A stretch of DNA of 64,000 nucleotides from Rhizobium grahamii CCGE 502 (GTDB lineage: Bacteria > Pseudomonadota > Alphaproteobacteria > Rhizobiales > Rhizobiaceae): positions 372,001 to 436,000 of the forward strand of contig NZ_AEYE02000014.1 in NCBI RefSeq assembly GCF_000298315.2, given 5' to 3'. Every line of letters starts with the position of its first letter. The stretch's first letter is position 1. The notes beneath the pieces are model-generated. The model was not told where the DNA came from. It searched no databases and saw nothing but the letters and a program-made list of their open reading frames with translations. This document shows positions 18,404 through 27,543 of the stretch, piece by piece. Position numbers and translations under genes: made by a program.

Positions 18404-18841
18404 ATGAGCGACGATCTCAACCTCGACGATTTTATGTGCTTCGCCCTCTACACTGCGAACCACGCAATGAATCGCGTCTACAAGCCAATGCTTGACGCAC
18501 TGGACCTCACATACCCGCAATATCTGGTGATGGTCACCCTCTGGAAGGAAGACGGCCAGACGGTCGGCGGCATCGGCGAGAAGCTGCACCTCGAGTCGAG
18601 TACCCTCACTCCTCTTCTGAAGCGCCTGGAAGCGACCGGCTATGTCAGGCGGGAGCGTGGCAAGGACGACGAGCGTGTTGTTATCATCCGGCTGACCGAG
18701 CAAGGTCGCGAGCTGAGAAAGCGCGCGGCCGCCATTCCTGGCTGCATCCTCGACGCGTCAGGCCGCGAATTTGTCGAACTGAAGCGGCTGGCGGCAGACG
18801 TCTTCACGCTGAGAGACACGCTGTCGCGTCGCGTGACGTAA
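18404..18841 (+). CDS. ohrR: OhrR-type MarR-family peroxide-sensing regulator
   Basis: A 145-residue winged-helix repressor. The N-terminal CFALYTANHAMNRVYKPML and LTYPQYLVM stretches are characteristic of OhrR. The reactive cysteine is C12, and a second cysteine C114 in the C-terminal helix matches the resolving cysteine of two-cysteine OhrR proteins such as that of Xanthomonas. Oxidation by organic hydroperoxide releases OhrR from DNA. GGAG lies 9 nt before the ATG. No ohr peroxidase gene is adjacent; instead it faces an exported esterase gene across three operator-like repeats. A second ohrR with ohr may exist elsewhere in the genome. Confidence 0.88.
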   Translation: MSDDLNLDDFMCFALYTANHAMNRVYKPMLDALDLTYPQYLVMVTLWKEDGQTVGGIGEKLHLESSTLTPLLKRLEATGYVRRERGKDDERVVIIRLTEQGRELRKRAAAIPGCILDASGREFVELKRLAADVFTLRDTLSRRVT

Positions 18842-18848
18842 CAGCCAA

Positions 18849-20267
18849 TCAGTTCCGCTTCTTCTTCGACTCGTACGGATTGTCCGGCGAGCGATAGTGA
18901 ATCCGGATCGGCACGCTCGGCATGTCGAAATCGTTGCGCAGACCGTTGATCAAATAGCGGGTGTACGATTCCGGCAGCGCGTCGGAACGCGTGCAGGAGA
19001 TCATGAAGGCCGGCGGACGAGCCTTCACCTGCGTCATGTACTTGAGTTTCAGGCGACGACCGGAGACTGCCGGTGGCGGATGCTGCACTTGCGTTTGCTC
19101 AAGCCAGCGGTTGAGGCGGGCCGTCGAGATGCGCTTGTTCCAGACCCTGTCGGTGTCGATGATCGACTGCATCAGCTTGTCGAGACCGCGGCCCGTCTGG
19201 CCGGAAATCGGAACAGCGCGGATGCCGCGCGCCTGCGGTAGCAGGCGTTCGGTCTTTTCTCGAAGATCGGCAAGCACGGCCTGCGGCTCTTCGATCATGT
19301 CCCACTTGTTGAAGGCAAGAACGGCGGCGCGACCTTCGCGGATTACCAGATCCACGAGCTGCAGGTCCTGCTTTTCGAACGGAATGGTCGAGTCGAACAC
19401 GATGACCACGGTTTCGGCAAAGCGAATCGAACGCAGAGAGTCGGCGACCGACAGCTTCTCGAGCTTTTCAGTGACGCGCGCCTTGCGGCGCATACCCGCC
19501 GTATCAAACATCTTGATGGTGCGACCGCGCCAGTCCCACTCGACGGAGATGCTGTCGCGGGTAATGCCCGCTTCCGGTCCGGTCAGCAGCCGGTCTTCGC
19601 CGAGGAAGCGGTTGATCAGCGTCGACTTGCCGGCATTCGGACGACCAATGATCGCCACGCGCAACGGCTTGGTGTCGTCATATTCCGGTTCGTAGTCCTC
19701 GTCTTCTTCCATCTCGTGCGGAATATCGACATTGGTGACCGCGACGTCTTCCTTCGGCGGATAGGCGCGATCCTTGCCGATCGCATCGACGATTGCATCG
19801 CGCAGGTCGAGCATGCCCTGCCCGTGTTCGGCCGAAATCGGCACCGGTTCGCCGAGGCCGAGTGTATAGGCGTCGTAGAAGCCGCCGTCCGAGCCCTTGG
19901 CTTCCGCCTTGTTGGCGACGAGCACCACCGGCTTGCCGCGACGGCGCAGCATTTCGGCCAATTCCTTGTCAACAGGCGTCAGGCCGAACTTGGCATCGAC
20001 CACGAAGAGCGAGATATCCGCTTCGTCGATCGCCGCTTCCGTCTGGGCGCGCATGCGGCCCTGCAAGCTCTCGGCCTCGGCCTTTTCGAGACCGGCGGTA
20101 TCGATGATGGTGAAGTTCAGCCCCATGAGCCGCGCGTCGCCCGGACGACGGTCGCGGGTGACACCTGGCGTGTCATCGACGAGCGCCAGCTTCTTTCCAA
20201 CCAGACGGTTGAAAAGCGTCGACTTGCCGACATTCGGGCGACCGACAATGGCGACCGTGAAGCTCAT
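18849..20267 (-). CDS. der: Ribosome-assembly GTPase Der (EngA)
   Basis: A 472-residue essential GTPase with two tandem G domains and a C-terminal KH-like domain. The first P-loop is GRPNVGKST (8-16) with DTPG and NKAE; the second is GRPNAGKST (about 210) with DTAG and NKWD. It acts in maturation of the 50S ribosomal subunit. The ATG has AAGGA upstream. It follows the YfgM-like gene with a 15-bp gap, which matches the yfgM-bamB-der order of enterobacteria with bamB missing. Confidence 0.97.
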   Translation of the reverse strand: MSFTVAIVGRPNVGKSTLFNRLVGKKLALVDDTPGVTRDRRPGDARLMGLNFTIIDTAGLEKAEAESLQGRMRAQTEAAIDEADISLFVVDAKFGLTPVDKELAEMLRRRGKPVVLVANKAEAKGSDGGFYDAYTLGLGEPVPISAEHGQGMLDLRDAIVDAIGKDRAYPPKEDVAVTNVDIPHEMEEDEDYEPEYDDTKPLRVAIIGRPNAGKSTLINRFLGEDRLLTGPEAGITRDSISVEWDWRGRTIKMFDTAGMRRKARVTEKLEKLSVADSLRSIRFAETVVIVFDSTIPFEKQDLQLVDLVIREGRAAVLAFNKWDMIEEPQAVLADLREKTERLLPQARGIRAVPISGQTGRGLDKLMQSIIDTDRVWNKRISTARLNRWLEQTQVQHPPPAVSGRRLKLKYMTQVKARPPAFMISCTRSDALPESYTRYLINGLRNDFDMPSVPIRIHYRSPDNPYESKKKRN

Positions 20268-20282
20268 TGAAATTCCTTACAT

Positions 20283-20966
20283 TCAGCCCTGTGCGGCGGG
20301 CGCCTTGCCGGATGCGGTGATGTTATCAAGCATCATCTGGGCACGATTGGCAACATTGCGCGGGCTCTGCGCATCGTCGGCAATTGCCTGGTACCATTGG
20401 CGAGCCTGGGCGATGTTGCCAGCCTTGTAGGCGGCAAGGCCGAGCGCTTCGCGGGCGGAGTGACGGAAGGCATTACCGGGAACAGCCATTTCCTCGACAT
20501 GGGCGGAAACCTGGTCGTAGGTGCCGCCTTCGATCAGCAGCCATCCGGCGCGTATCTTGGCGGCATCGCGCACGGCTGCCGGAGCAGCGTTGTCCTTGCC
20601 GATCAAATCGAAGGCAGCAACGGCGCCAGCCGTGTCGCCCTTCTGGGCCAGAACGCTTGCAGCACGCAGGCGGGCAAGGATCGGATAGGCACCATGTCCT
20701 TCCTTTTCCAACGTCTCGAGCGCTGCCAGCGCCTCGTCGTTCTTGTTCTCGTCGGCAAGCTTCATCGCGGCGATGAACTTGTCACCCGTGCCGGAGGACT
20801 GGTTGTCGTCCCAGTATTCGTAGACCTTGTAGCCGATGGTACCGAGCACGATCAGGACGGCGAGCGCAATCAGGTAGCGACCAAACCGGCGCCACGCGCC
20901 CTTCACCTGGTCGGAACGCAGTTCCTCATTGACTTCACGAATGAAGCTGTCGTCGTTGAATGCCAT
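20283..20966 (-). CDS. YfgM-like tetratricopeptide membrane protein
   Basis: A 227-residue protein with one N-terminal membrane helix (about 30-50, YLIALAVLIVLGTIGY) and a periplasmic TPR-like domain with repeated Ala-rich helices. It belongs to the YfgM/DUF2133 group; E. coli YfgM binds the SecYEG translocon and the chaperone network of the periplasm. GGAG lies 6 nt before the ATG. It is upstream of der on the same strand and very probably cotranscribed with it. bamB, which lies between the two in E. coli, is not here. Confidence 0.85.
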   Translation of the reverse strand: MAFNDDSFIREVNEELRSDQVKGAWRRFGRYLIALAVLIVLGTIGYKVYEYWDDNQSSGTGDKFIAAMKLADENKNDEALAALETLEKEGHGAYPILARLRAASVLAQKGDTAGAVAAFDLIGKDNAAPAAVRDAAKIRAGWLLIEGGTYDQVSAHVEEMAVPGNAFRHSAREALGLAAYKAGNIAQARQWYQAIADDAQSPRNVANRAQMMLDNITASGKAPAAQG

Positions 20967-21070
20967 TCTCGTCTCCGGCCGCGGATATGCTTCGGCATGC
21001 GGGTTGCACGCACATTGTGGGGCCTTCTACCCCATTTTTCAGCAGTTGTAAGGGGGATTGAAAAGATTCG

Positions 21071-21655
21071 TCACATAGCGATCGGGGCTACACCGATCAA
21101 CAACTCGTGCAGCTTGAACGTGATGAGCGCCCAGACAACCACACCGATGATCGCAGCATAGAGATCGTACTTCCCCGAGACGAAGGGACGGAGCGTCAGT
21201 CCGCCGGCGCGCTCGCGGCGCTTGAGCGCAATTCGCAGGATGACGCCCCACGCAAGAAAGGCGCCGAATAACAGCACAGAAGAGGTCTCGCCGTTGGCCA
21301 GGAGATGTGCGAAGGCCCAGATCTTCACCGACAGAACCATCGGATGCTTCGTCTTCACCGCAATGCGCCCCGCCGGCAGCAGCGAGGCGACCAGACAGAT
21401 AAGGGCGATCAGCATCAGCGTAACGGCGATATGCGCCATCCAGACCGGTGGGGTGTAAAGCACGCCGGTCACCTGACGGGCCTGACCGAAGCCGTAGATC
21501 AACAGGATGAGCGATAAGATACTGAGGACCGAATAGACGCCCTTCCAACCGTTCTCGCCGAGCCTGTCGATCATGGACTGACGAAGGTCGGGGGCGATCA
21601 CACGGATAAGATGAAGCCCGAGGAAAATAATGATGCCGGCGATGAGCAATGCCAT
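21071..21655 (-). CDS. NnrU family membrane protein
   Basis: A 194-residue integral membrane protein with five to six hydrophobic segments. The N-terminus (GIIIFLGLHLIRVIAPDLR) and the central HPMVLSVKIWAFAHLLANG match the NnrU family. NnrU was first linked to nitrite/nitric oxide reduction, but most members have no proven role and are common in species that do not denitrify. AGGAG lies 6 nt before the ATG. No denitrification genes are near. It is 104 bp upstream of the yfgM-like gene on the same strand, and is divergent from the deacetylase gene. Confidence 0.85.
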   Translation of the reverse strand: MALLIAGIIIFLGLHLIRVIAPDLRQSMIDRLGENGWKGVYSVLSILSLILLIYGFGQARQVTGVLYTPPVWMAHIAVTLMLIALICLVASLLPAGRIAVKTKHPMVLSVKIWAFAHLLANGETSSVLLFGAFLAWGVILRIALKRRERAGGLTLRPFVSGKYDLYAAIIGVVVWALITFKLHELLIGVAPIAM

Positions 21656-21772
21656 GACGATCTCCTGTGCGTTTTCCGAGACTTAGCTGGGCTGACAGAA
21701 AAACGCCAGCACCACCGCAGCTTCGCCGCATTTCTGTAACAGGAAAGCCGCAAACAAATTGTCGCGGTGCCC

Positions 21773-22771
21773 ATGTTTCGCTCCCTTTTTAAAGCCTCCC
21801 TCGCTCTTTCCTTGTTCGTCCCAAGCGTGGCGAGTGCCGGCGATCAGCCAAAGCAGCTGGTGATTATCTCGTTTGACGGTGCGCACGATAACGCGCTCTG
21901 GCAGAAGAGTCGTGAGATGGCGGCAAAGAACGGTGCGCATTTCACCTATTTCCTCTCCTGCACCTTCCTGATGAACCAGGCCGCTAAGAAAGCCTATCAG
22001 GCGCCGCATCAGAAAATGGGCAAATCCAACGTCGGCTTCGCCCAGAGCGACGACGAGATCCGCGAGCGGCTGGGCAATATCTGGCATGCCCATCTCGAGG
22101 GCCACGATATTTCGAGCCATGCCTGTGGCCATTTCGACGGGCGGCAGTGGAGCGAAGCCGACTGGCGCAAGGAGTTCGCGACTTTCCACGCCACGCTGCG
22201 GAACGCCTGGAAAAGCGTCGACCTTGAAGAGCCGAAAGGCTGGCAGGATCTGGTCGATCATGGCATCCGCGGCTTCCGCGCCCCTTACCTCTCGGCAACG
22301 CCGGGCGCCGACATGATCGCTGCGGAGAAGAAGGCCGGCTTCACCTATGACGCAAGCCTCGTGACCAAGGGTCCCGCCATGCCGGTCGAAGAGGCCGACA
22401 TCGTCCGTTTCGGCCTACCTCTCATTCCTGAGGGCCCCCGCGAGAAGCCGATCATCGGCATGGACTACAACCTTTTCGTCCGCCACTCCAACGGCACCGA
22501 GGACAAGGCCGATTCGAAGGCATTCGAAGACCGCTCCTACGCCGCCTTCAAGGAAGCCTTCGACAAACAATACACCGGCAACCGCATTCCGCTGCAGCTC
22601 GGTTTCCATTTCGTCGAGATGAACGGCGGCGCCTACTGGCGCGCGCTCGACCGACTTGTCAGCGATGTCTGCCATCGTGCCGACGTCGCATGCGTCAGCT
22701 ATTCCGAGGCGATCCCGATCATCGAGGCGCGCGGCAAGCTGCAGGAGCAGACGCAAACCTCGGGTCTGTAG
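21773..22771 (+). CDS. Exported polysaccharide deacetylase-like protein
   Basis: A 332-residue protein with a signal peptide (about 1-23, ending SVASA) and a carbohydrate esterase 4 / polysaccharide deacetylase fold. The catalytic Asp region is ISFDGAHDNALW, the metal-binding His pair appears as SSHACGH, and RAPYLSATPG is the usual substrate-loop motif. Substrates in the family include chitin oligomers, peptidoglycan and exopolysaccharide; which applies here is not shown. The start is ATG at 21773 or GTG at 21767, and neither has a strong ribosome binding site. Confidence 0.82.
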   Translation: MFRSLFKASLALSLFVPSVASAGDQPKQLVIISFDGAHDNALWQKSREMAAKNGAHFTYFLSCTFLMNQAAKKAYQAPHQKMGKSNVGFAQSDDEIRERLGNIWHAHLEGHDISSHACGHFDGRQWSEADWRKEFATFHATLRNAWKSVDLEEPKGWQDLVDHGIRGFRAPYLSATPGADMIAAEKKAGFTYDASLVTKGPAMPVEEADIVRFGLPLIPEGPREKPIIGMDYNLFVRHSNGTEDKADSKAFEDRSYAAFKEAFDKQYTGNRIPLQLGFHFVEMNGGAYWRALDRLVSDVCHRADVACVSYSEAIPIIEARGKLQEQTQTSGL

Positions 22772-22794
22772 GCGAGCGTTGCCGTTCGCTCGCC
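22771..22794 (+). terminator. Hairpin after the deacetylase gene
   Basis: A perfect 8-bp stem GGCGAGCG/CGCTCGCC begins at the last base of the stop codon. It lacks a T-run, so it could be an inefficient terminator or an mRNA 3' stabiliser. Confidence 0.45.
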
Positions 22795-22982
22795 ATTGCT
22801 CAGGGTGGGCAATTGAACGCGCGGTGTTTTCGCTGGGTCGTATCCACCAGTACCGAAGTGCAACCTGCTCCTGCGGTGCACGGTTGCTCGTCTCTGGTGC
22901 GTTTGCAATTAGTGCCGGCGCGACTACTTTTTAGCGACGCCACTCTTCTCAGTGGCAGCGAGAAGCAGACCAGGAGCAAATC

Positions 22983-23249
22983 ATGTGCCGAAACATCAAA
23001 CCCCTGTTCAATTTCGATCCGCCTGCCACAGATGAGGAGATCCATGATGCGGCGCTCCAGTTCGTGCGGAAATTGAGCGGAACGACCAAGCCATCGAAAC
23101 GCAACGAGGTCGCGTTCGAGCGCGCAGTCAATTCGATCACGAAATGCGCCCAAGAACTGCTCAATTCACTGGAAACGTCCCAACCTCCTCGTGATCGCGA
23201 GGAAGTCGCAGCAAAAGCGCGGGCCAGAACCGCGATGCGGTTCGCGTAG
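22983..23249 (+). CDS. DUF2277 family protein
   Basis: An 88-residue cytoplasmic protein. The opening MCRNIKPLFNFDPPATDEEI and the LRKLSG-like segment (VRKLSGTTKPSKRN) are typical of DUF2277, a small conserved family of unknown function found in many soil bacteria. AGGAG lies 6 nt before the ATG. It is a lone gene between the deacetylase and the convergent bacA. The two clustered residues C3 and R4 at the N-terminus are conserved in the family as far as I remember. Confidence 0.85.
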   Translation: MCRNIKPLFNFDPPATDEEIHDAALQFVRKLSGTTKPSKRNEVAFERAVNSITKCAQELLNSLETSQPPRDREEVAAKARARTAMRFA

Positions 23250-23327
23250 GCAAAACCCATCACACGCAGAAGGTCTCAGTCCCACACGTCGGGCAAGTGA
23301 CTAACCGCCGCTCAAGTCGCCGTGAAA

Positions 23328-23352
23328 GCCATCGCCAGAGCATGGCGATGGC
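23328..23352 (-). terminator. Terminator-like hairpin after bacA
   Basis: A perfect 10-bp stem GCCATCGCCA/TGGCGATGGC with a 5-nt loop. On the minus strand it is followed by TTTC. It lies 29 bp beyond the bacA stop. Confidence 0.6.
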
Positions 23353-23380
23353 CGCGGGCTGGATACTCCAGCCGAAGGCA

Positions 23381-24646
23381 CTAGCCGTCGGCGTGGATGA
23401 TACCCGCCTCACGCTCCAGATAGCGTTGATCGATATCCGGCAACGGCTCACCATCGATCGCGGATTCGAAGGTGCGCAGACGCTTGTAGATCGACAACAG
23501 CTCGACGATCGTCGTCCACGAGTTGACGAGATACTGGAACGAGCCGCGCACCTGATCAAAAACGTTGTTGATCTGCGTCATCAGGCCGAGCGTCAGCTTG
23601 CCGGCGACGATCGATGGCACCAGCACGATCAGGCTGAACAGATTGTCGGCCTGCAGGTAGAAAATGCGGGCGACGTTGAAATACATGTAGTGGAAATAGA
23701 GCCGGAAATAGTTGCGGCGCACGTTGGCGAAAAGCTCAGCCACGGTCGGCGGCGTCGCGCGGTCAGCATGGTCTTCGCCATAGACGAGTTCCTTGCGGTA
23801 GGACGCTTCCACGCGCTGATTGCGGAACTCGAGGCCAGGCAGCTTGATACCGACCAGACCAAGGAAAACCGTCCCGAAGATCGACCAGAACAGTGCGGCC
23901 CAGACCAGCGCATGCGGCACTTCGCCGATCAGCGGCAGTTCCGTGATGTTGGTGCCAATTTTGAACAGCACCGGCAGGAAGGCAATCAGCGTCATGACCG
24001 AACTGACCAGGCTGACGCCAAGGCTTTCCACCGTTGAGGAGAAGCGCATCGTGTCTTCCTGAACGCGCTGCGAAGCGCCTTCGATGTGCCGGAGCTTCGG
24101 CCAATGCGCCATGTAGTATTCGTTCATTGCCGTGCGCCAGCGGAAGATCCAGTGGCTGACGAAGAACAGATTGAGCACGCCAACGGTGATCGCCACGAAG
24201 GCAATGCCGGCAAAGCCAAGCATGCCGAGATAGAGTTGCGACGCGGTGACAGGTGCCGTCTTCGCGAGCGCCTGCTGGATCAGATCATAGAACGGCCCGT
24301 ACCATGCGTTGATCGCGACGCTGACCTGAACCGAAAAATACGTGTTGAAGATGATCAGCGCCGAACCCAGCACCGACCACATCTGCCAGCGATGCGGGCT
24401 GTAGGTAAACCAGAAAGCGGCAAAGAGGGCGACAGCCACCGTGTAGTAGATGTAGAACCAAAGGAACGGCGCCGACCAGAAGACCGAGACACCGATCGGA
24501 GATTCCTCGCCCGCCGCCAGCGGCGGCAAGCCAACGATTGCGCCGAGGCCGGATCCTACGAAATACCAAAAGAGAACGGCAAGAAGCGCCCAAGCAACAG
24601 CTGAGATAAAGAAGAGCCTGGGCTTGGGGAAATACGATACGAACAC
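23381..24646 (-). CDS. bacA: BacA/SbmA-family peptide transporter
   Basis: A 421-residue inner-membrane protein, close in length and sequence to S. meliloti BacA (FPKPRLFF at the N-terminus, [37 protein letters not shown]). It imports peptides in a proton-driven manner, including plant NCR peptides and bleomycin. In S. meliloti it is required for survival as bacteroids and affects very-long-chain fatty acid modification of lipid A. The start is GTG at 24646 with a weak AGGAAAG about 10 nt upstream. It is single, without the ATPase domain found in the mycobacterial/ABC-fused relatives. Confidence 0.94.
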   Translation of the reverse strand: MFVSYFPKPRLFFISAVAWALLAVLFWYFVGSGLGAIVGLPPLAAGEESPIGVSVFWSAPFLWFYIYYTVAVALFAAFWFTYSPHRWQMWSVLGSALIIFNTYFSVQVSVAINAWYGPFYDLIQQALAKTAPVTASQLYLGMLGFAGIAFVAITVGVLNLFFVSHWIFRWRTAMNEYYMAHWPKLRHIEGASQRVQEDTMRFSSTVESLGVSLVSSVMTLIAFLPVLFKIGTNITELPLIGEVPHALVWAALFWSIFGTVFLGLVGIKLPGLEFRNQRVEASYRKELVYGEDHADRATPPTVAELFANVRRNYFRLYFHYMYFNVARIFYLQADNLFSLIVLVPSIVAGKLTLGLMTQINNVFDQVRGSFQYLVNSWTTIVELLSIYKRLRTFESAIDGEPLPDIDQRYLEREAGIIHADG

Positions 24647-24770
24647 GGGAGAGCTTGCTTTCCTGAACTGGAGTCTTCGGAGTCTCTAAACAGACCAATT
24701 GCGGCGAAAACTACGGCAGTTCGCGAAGAGCGGCAATGGCCTCTCCCCATTGTTACGCACTTGTAACGCG

Positions 24771-25979
24771 CTATGACAGCTTCTTGACGACCGGTATCAC
24801 CAGCATTGCGCACACCAGCAAAGCCCCCGCGGCGGCATATGTGGGCGTCGTAAAACTTCCGGTCCGCTCCGCCATCCAGCCTGCGATAACGGGGCCGATG
24901 ATCTGCCCGACGCCAAATGCGGCCGTCATCGTCGCAAGGATCCTGCGCGGGCTCGCCGGGGATAGCTTGCGACCGATCTGCAGGCCATAAGCAGTGATCG
25001 CGAGGAAAGTTGCACCAAACAGCGCACCACCGATCAGCGGCGCCACCGAATGCGGCAAGAGAACGGTCGCCAGCACACCAACTGCCTCGATGAGGAGCGC
25101 AGCCACGTAGACCCACCCCAACCCGAGCGGGCGGACGAAGGGCTTCCAGGCGAAAAGCGCCACCGAAGCAGTCAATCCGGCGATAAACCAGCAAAGAAAT
25201 TCAATGATCGGGCCGGCAGCATCCATGCGGGCGATCGTAACCAGAAACGTGCCGGTGATCACATATCCGAACCCGAACAGGCCATAAGACGCCGTCACGA
25301 GGATCATCGGCAGGCTCCAAGCGATCTTCGGCTCCTTGCCGGTCTGCGCGGCTGCCGCCGGGCCTGTCGGCAATAGCCACCAGACTGCCACCAGGCTGAC
25401 CGTCGAATAGATCGCGCCGCCGATCCAGGATGCCCGCCAGGCGTCTGCGCTTCCGCTAAACAGCAGCCCGACCAGCAACACCATCACCGACGAGAGCGCG
25501 ATGCCGGCGCCCGGACCGCCGAAATGCGCCGCCTGGACATGGTCGTTTCCGGCCATTGCTCCGTGGCTGAGCACGATCTGCGAGCTGAAGACAAGGGCAA
25601 AGGCACTCGCTACGCCGGCGAGGAAGCGAATGACTGCAAAAACCATGACCGATGTCGTCATCGCCATGGCGGCAAGCAGCAACGCCGTTACCGCAAGAGC
25701 AAGAAGCGCGACCTTGCGCTCGCGTCCTGTCGCCCAGCCATAGGCGGCGAGAACCGCGCCGACGAGATAGCCGACGAAATTCGCCGAGGCGATGAAGCCG
25801 GCATCGGCGGCGGACAGCGGCACGCCGCTGATCATACTCGGCAGGATCGGGGTGTAGGAAAAGCGGCCGAAGCCCATGGCGGCGGCCATGGCGATCGCGC
25901 CTGCGAGGCCGGTTCGAAACAGATTTTCGGGGACGGTTTCATTGCGTGCCAACATGGAATGCTTATCGCGCTGCAGCAT
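24771..25979 (-). CDS. YbfB/YjiJ-family MFS transporter
   Basis: A 402-residue major facilitator protein with about twelve membrane segments and the GFGRFSYTPILPSM motif near residue 37 that marks the YbfB/YjiJ group. The substrate is unknown; members are usually thought to be exporters. Two starts are possible, ATG at 25979 or at 25955, and neither has a clear ribosome binding site. It is divergent from a PadR-family regulator gene 126 bp away. PadR proteins often repress adjacent efflux genes, so regulation of this transporter by that protein is likely, which is inference. Confidence 0.85.
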   Translation of the reverse strand: MLQRDKHSMLARNETVPENLFRTGLAGAIAMAAAMGFGRFSYTPILPSMISGVPLSAADAGFIASANFVGYLVGAVLAAYGWATGRERKVALLALAVTALLLAAMAMTTSVMVFAVIRFLAGVASAFALVFSSQIVLSHGAMAGNDHVQAAHFGGPGAGIALSSVMVLLVGLLFSGSADAWRASWIGGAIYSTVSLVAVWWLLPTGPAAAAQTGKEPKIAWSLPMILVTASYGLFGFGYVITGTFLVTIARMDAAGPIIEFLCWFIAGLTASVALFAWKPFVRPLGLGWVYVAALLIEAVGVLATVLLPHSVAPLIGGALFGATFLAITAYGLQIGRKLSPASPRRILATMTAAFGVGQIIGPVIAGWMAERTGSFTTPTYAAAGALLVCAMLVIPVVKKLS

Positions 25980-26059
25980 GGCGCCGACAATCGAGAATTT
26001 CTGATCGAACGATCAATCGCACGAAATCATGCCGCACCCCTTGAAAGCGGTTATCTTAC

Positions 26060-26092
26060 GATATATGTTTTACGACATAGTGAAGATATATC
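26060..26092. promoter_or_regulatory. PadR operator candidate
   Basis: GATATAT (26060-26066) and ATATATC (26086-26092) form an inverted repeat around TTTTACGACATAG, directly before the padR ribosome binding site. The AT-rich palindrome in a GC-rich genome is in the right place for autoregulation. Confidence 0.5.
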
Positions 26093-26105
26093 AAAGGAGT
26101 GACCT

Positions 26106-26675
26106 ATGAGAGGTTTTAGAGGCGGCATGATGGGCGGCGGCGGTTTTCGCATGGGGCGGAAATTTGCGTCGGGCGACCTGCAACTGGTAATCCTGGCCCT
26201 GCTGGTGGAACAGCCACGCCATGGCTACGAGCTGATCAAGCTCCTGGAAGAGCGTTCGGGTGGCTTCTATGTTCCGAGCCCCGGCGTGATCTATCCGGCG
26301 CTGACTTACCTGGAAGAAACCGGTCTTGCCGACGTCGAGAGCGAAGGCACCAAGAAGCTCTACCGCATCACGGAGAGCGGCCGCAGGCTTGTCGAAGAAA
26401 ACCAGTCGATGATCGACATGACGCTTGGAAAGCTCGAGAAGATCGGCGCGAAGATGGCGCATGTGCGCAAGATCTTCGACCCGGAAAGCCGCAATGGCGA
26501 TCGGGACGAGGACGGTTTCCCGGAAGACAAGAGCGAGGTCGGAGCAGCCCGCATGCTGCTGAAATCGGCGCTCCGGCTGCGCTATCCCTGGTCGAAGGAC
26601 GAGGCCAAACGCATTGCCGGCATTCTGGAGCGCGCTGCCGGCGAGATTCTTGCCGGAGGACGTTCGGGCGAATGA
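26106..26675 (+). CDS. PadR-family transcriptional regulator
   Basis: A 189-residue repressor. After a Gly/Met/Arg-rich start (MRGFRGGMMGGGGFRMG) the PadR winged-helix domain runs from about 20 to 100, with HGYELIKLLEERSGG and PSPGVIYPALTYLEETGL as its signature. A long C-terminal helical part serves for dimerisation. PadR proteins sense phenolics, drugs or other hydrophobic molecules. AGGAG lies 6 nt before the ATG. It is divergent from an MFS transporter gene and convergent with map, 4 bp away. Confidence 0.92.
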   Translation: MRGFRGGMMGGGGFRMGRKFASGDLQLVILALLVEQPRHGYELIKLLEERSGGFYVPSPGVIYPALTYLEETGLADVESEGTKKLYRITESGRRLVEENQSMIDMTLGKLEKIGAKMAHVRKIFDPESRNGDRDEDGFPEDKSEVGAARMLLKSALRLRYPWSKDEAKRIAGILERAAGEILAGGRSGE

Positions 26676-26679
26676 AGCC

Positions 26680-27438
26680 TCAGGCGCCGCCTTCCGGCAG
26701 CGTCAGGATAAGCGGACCATTTCGCGTGGCGACGACCGTGTGCTCATATTGCACGGTCGGAGCCTCCGGGTCCGCGTAGAGTGTCCAGGCGTCGTCGCCT
26801 CCCTCCGCCCATGTGGCCCCAAGCGAGAGGAATGGCTCGACTGTGAAGACAAGGCCTTCCGTAATCATCCGCTTCTCGGATGGATCCGGCCAGGTCGAAA
26901 GCTCGGACGGCTCTTCGTGCAGCGAACGGCCGATCCCGTGGCTGGCCAGATTGGCGACAAGGGTATAGCGATTTTTCAGCGCAAAGGCGCCGACCGCCTG
27001 GCCAATCTTGGCGAGCGGTTCCCCCGGTTTCACCTGGTTGAGGCCAACCCACAGCGCCCTCTTGCCATCGCGACAGAGCTTCTCGATCTTCGACTTGTGC
27101 GGCGGCAGGCTGAACGACGCGCCGGTGTCGGAAAAGAACCCGTCCTTCTCGGCAGAGACGTCGATATTGACCAAATCACCGGGGCGGATGACACGCGAGC
27201 CCGGAATACCGTGGGCAATTTCCTCGTTGACGCTGATGCAGGTTGCACCGGGAAACTGGTAGCAAAGTTCGGGTGCTGAGCGCGCTCCGGCGTCCTCGAG
27301 CACCTTCCGCCCGATCTGGTCGAGCTCCAGTGTCGTAATGCCCGGTTCGAGCGATGTGCTCATCACCTGCAAGGCATTGGCGCAGATCCGGCCGACTTCC
27401 TTGAGCTTGAGGAGTTCGTCTTCGCTTTCGATGATCAT
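26680..27438 (-). CDS. map: Type I methionine aminopeptidase
   Basis: A 252-residue enzyme that removes the initiator methionine from new proteins. All five metal ligands are seen: D93 (NIDVSAE), D104 (SDTG), H167 (ASHGIG), E201 (TVEPF) and E232 (QYEHTVV), with the catalytic H76 in AHGIPG. The length is typical, without the N-terminal zinc finger. Rhizobia commonly carry two map genes, so this could be the second copy rather than the housekeeping one. It lies between padR and the LLM oxidoreductase with no obvious partner. Confidence 0.93.
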   Translation of the reverse strand: MIIESEDELLKLKEVGRICANALQVMSTSLEPGITTLELDQIGRKVLEDAGARSAPELCYQFPGATCISVNEEIAHGIPGSRVIRPGDLVNIDVSAEKDGFFSDTGASFSLPPHKSKIEKLCRDGKRALWVGLNQVKPGEPLAKIGQAVGAFALKNRYTLVANLASHGIGRSLHEEPSELSTWPDPSEKRMITEGLVFTVEPFLSLGATWAEGGDDAWTLYADPEAPTVQYEHTVVATRNGPLILTLPEGGA

Positions 27439-27543
27439 GAATGACTATCCGGCCCTCTGCGGCCGGTCGACCGGCTCTCGATCAGATGAGAGCATGACGG
27501 CGTTCGGAATCCAATTCATCCTTTACGGCATCATGCTCCAATT

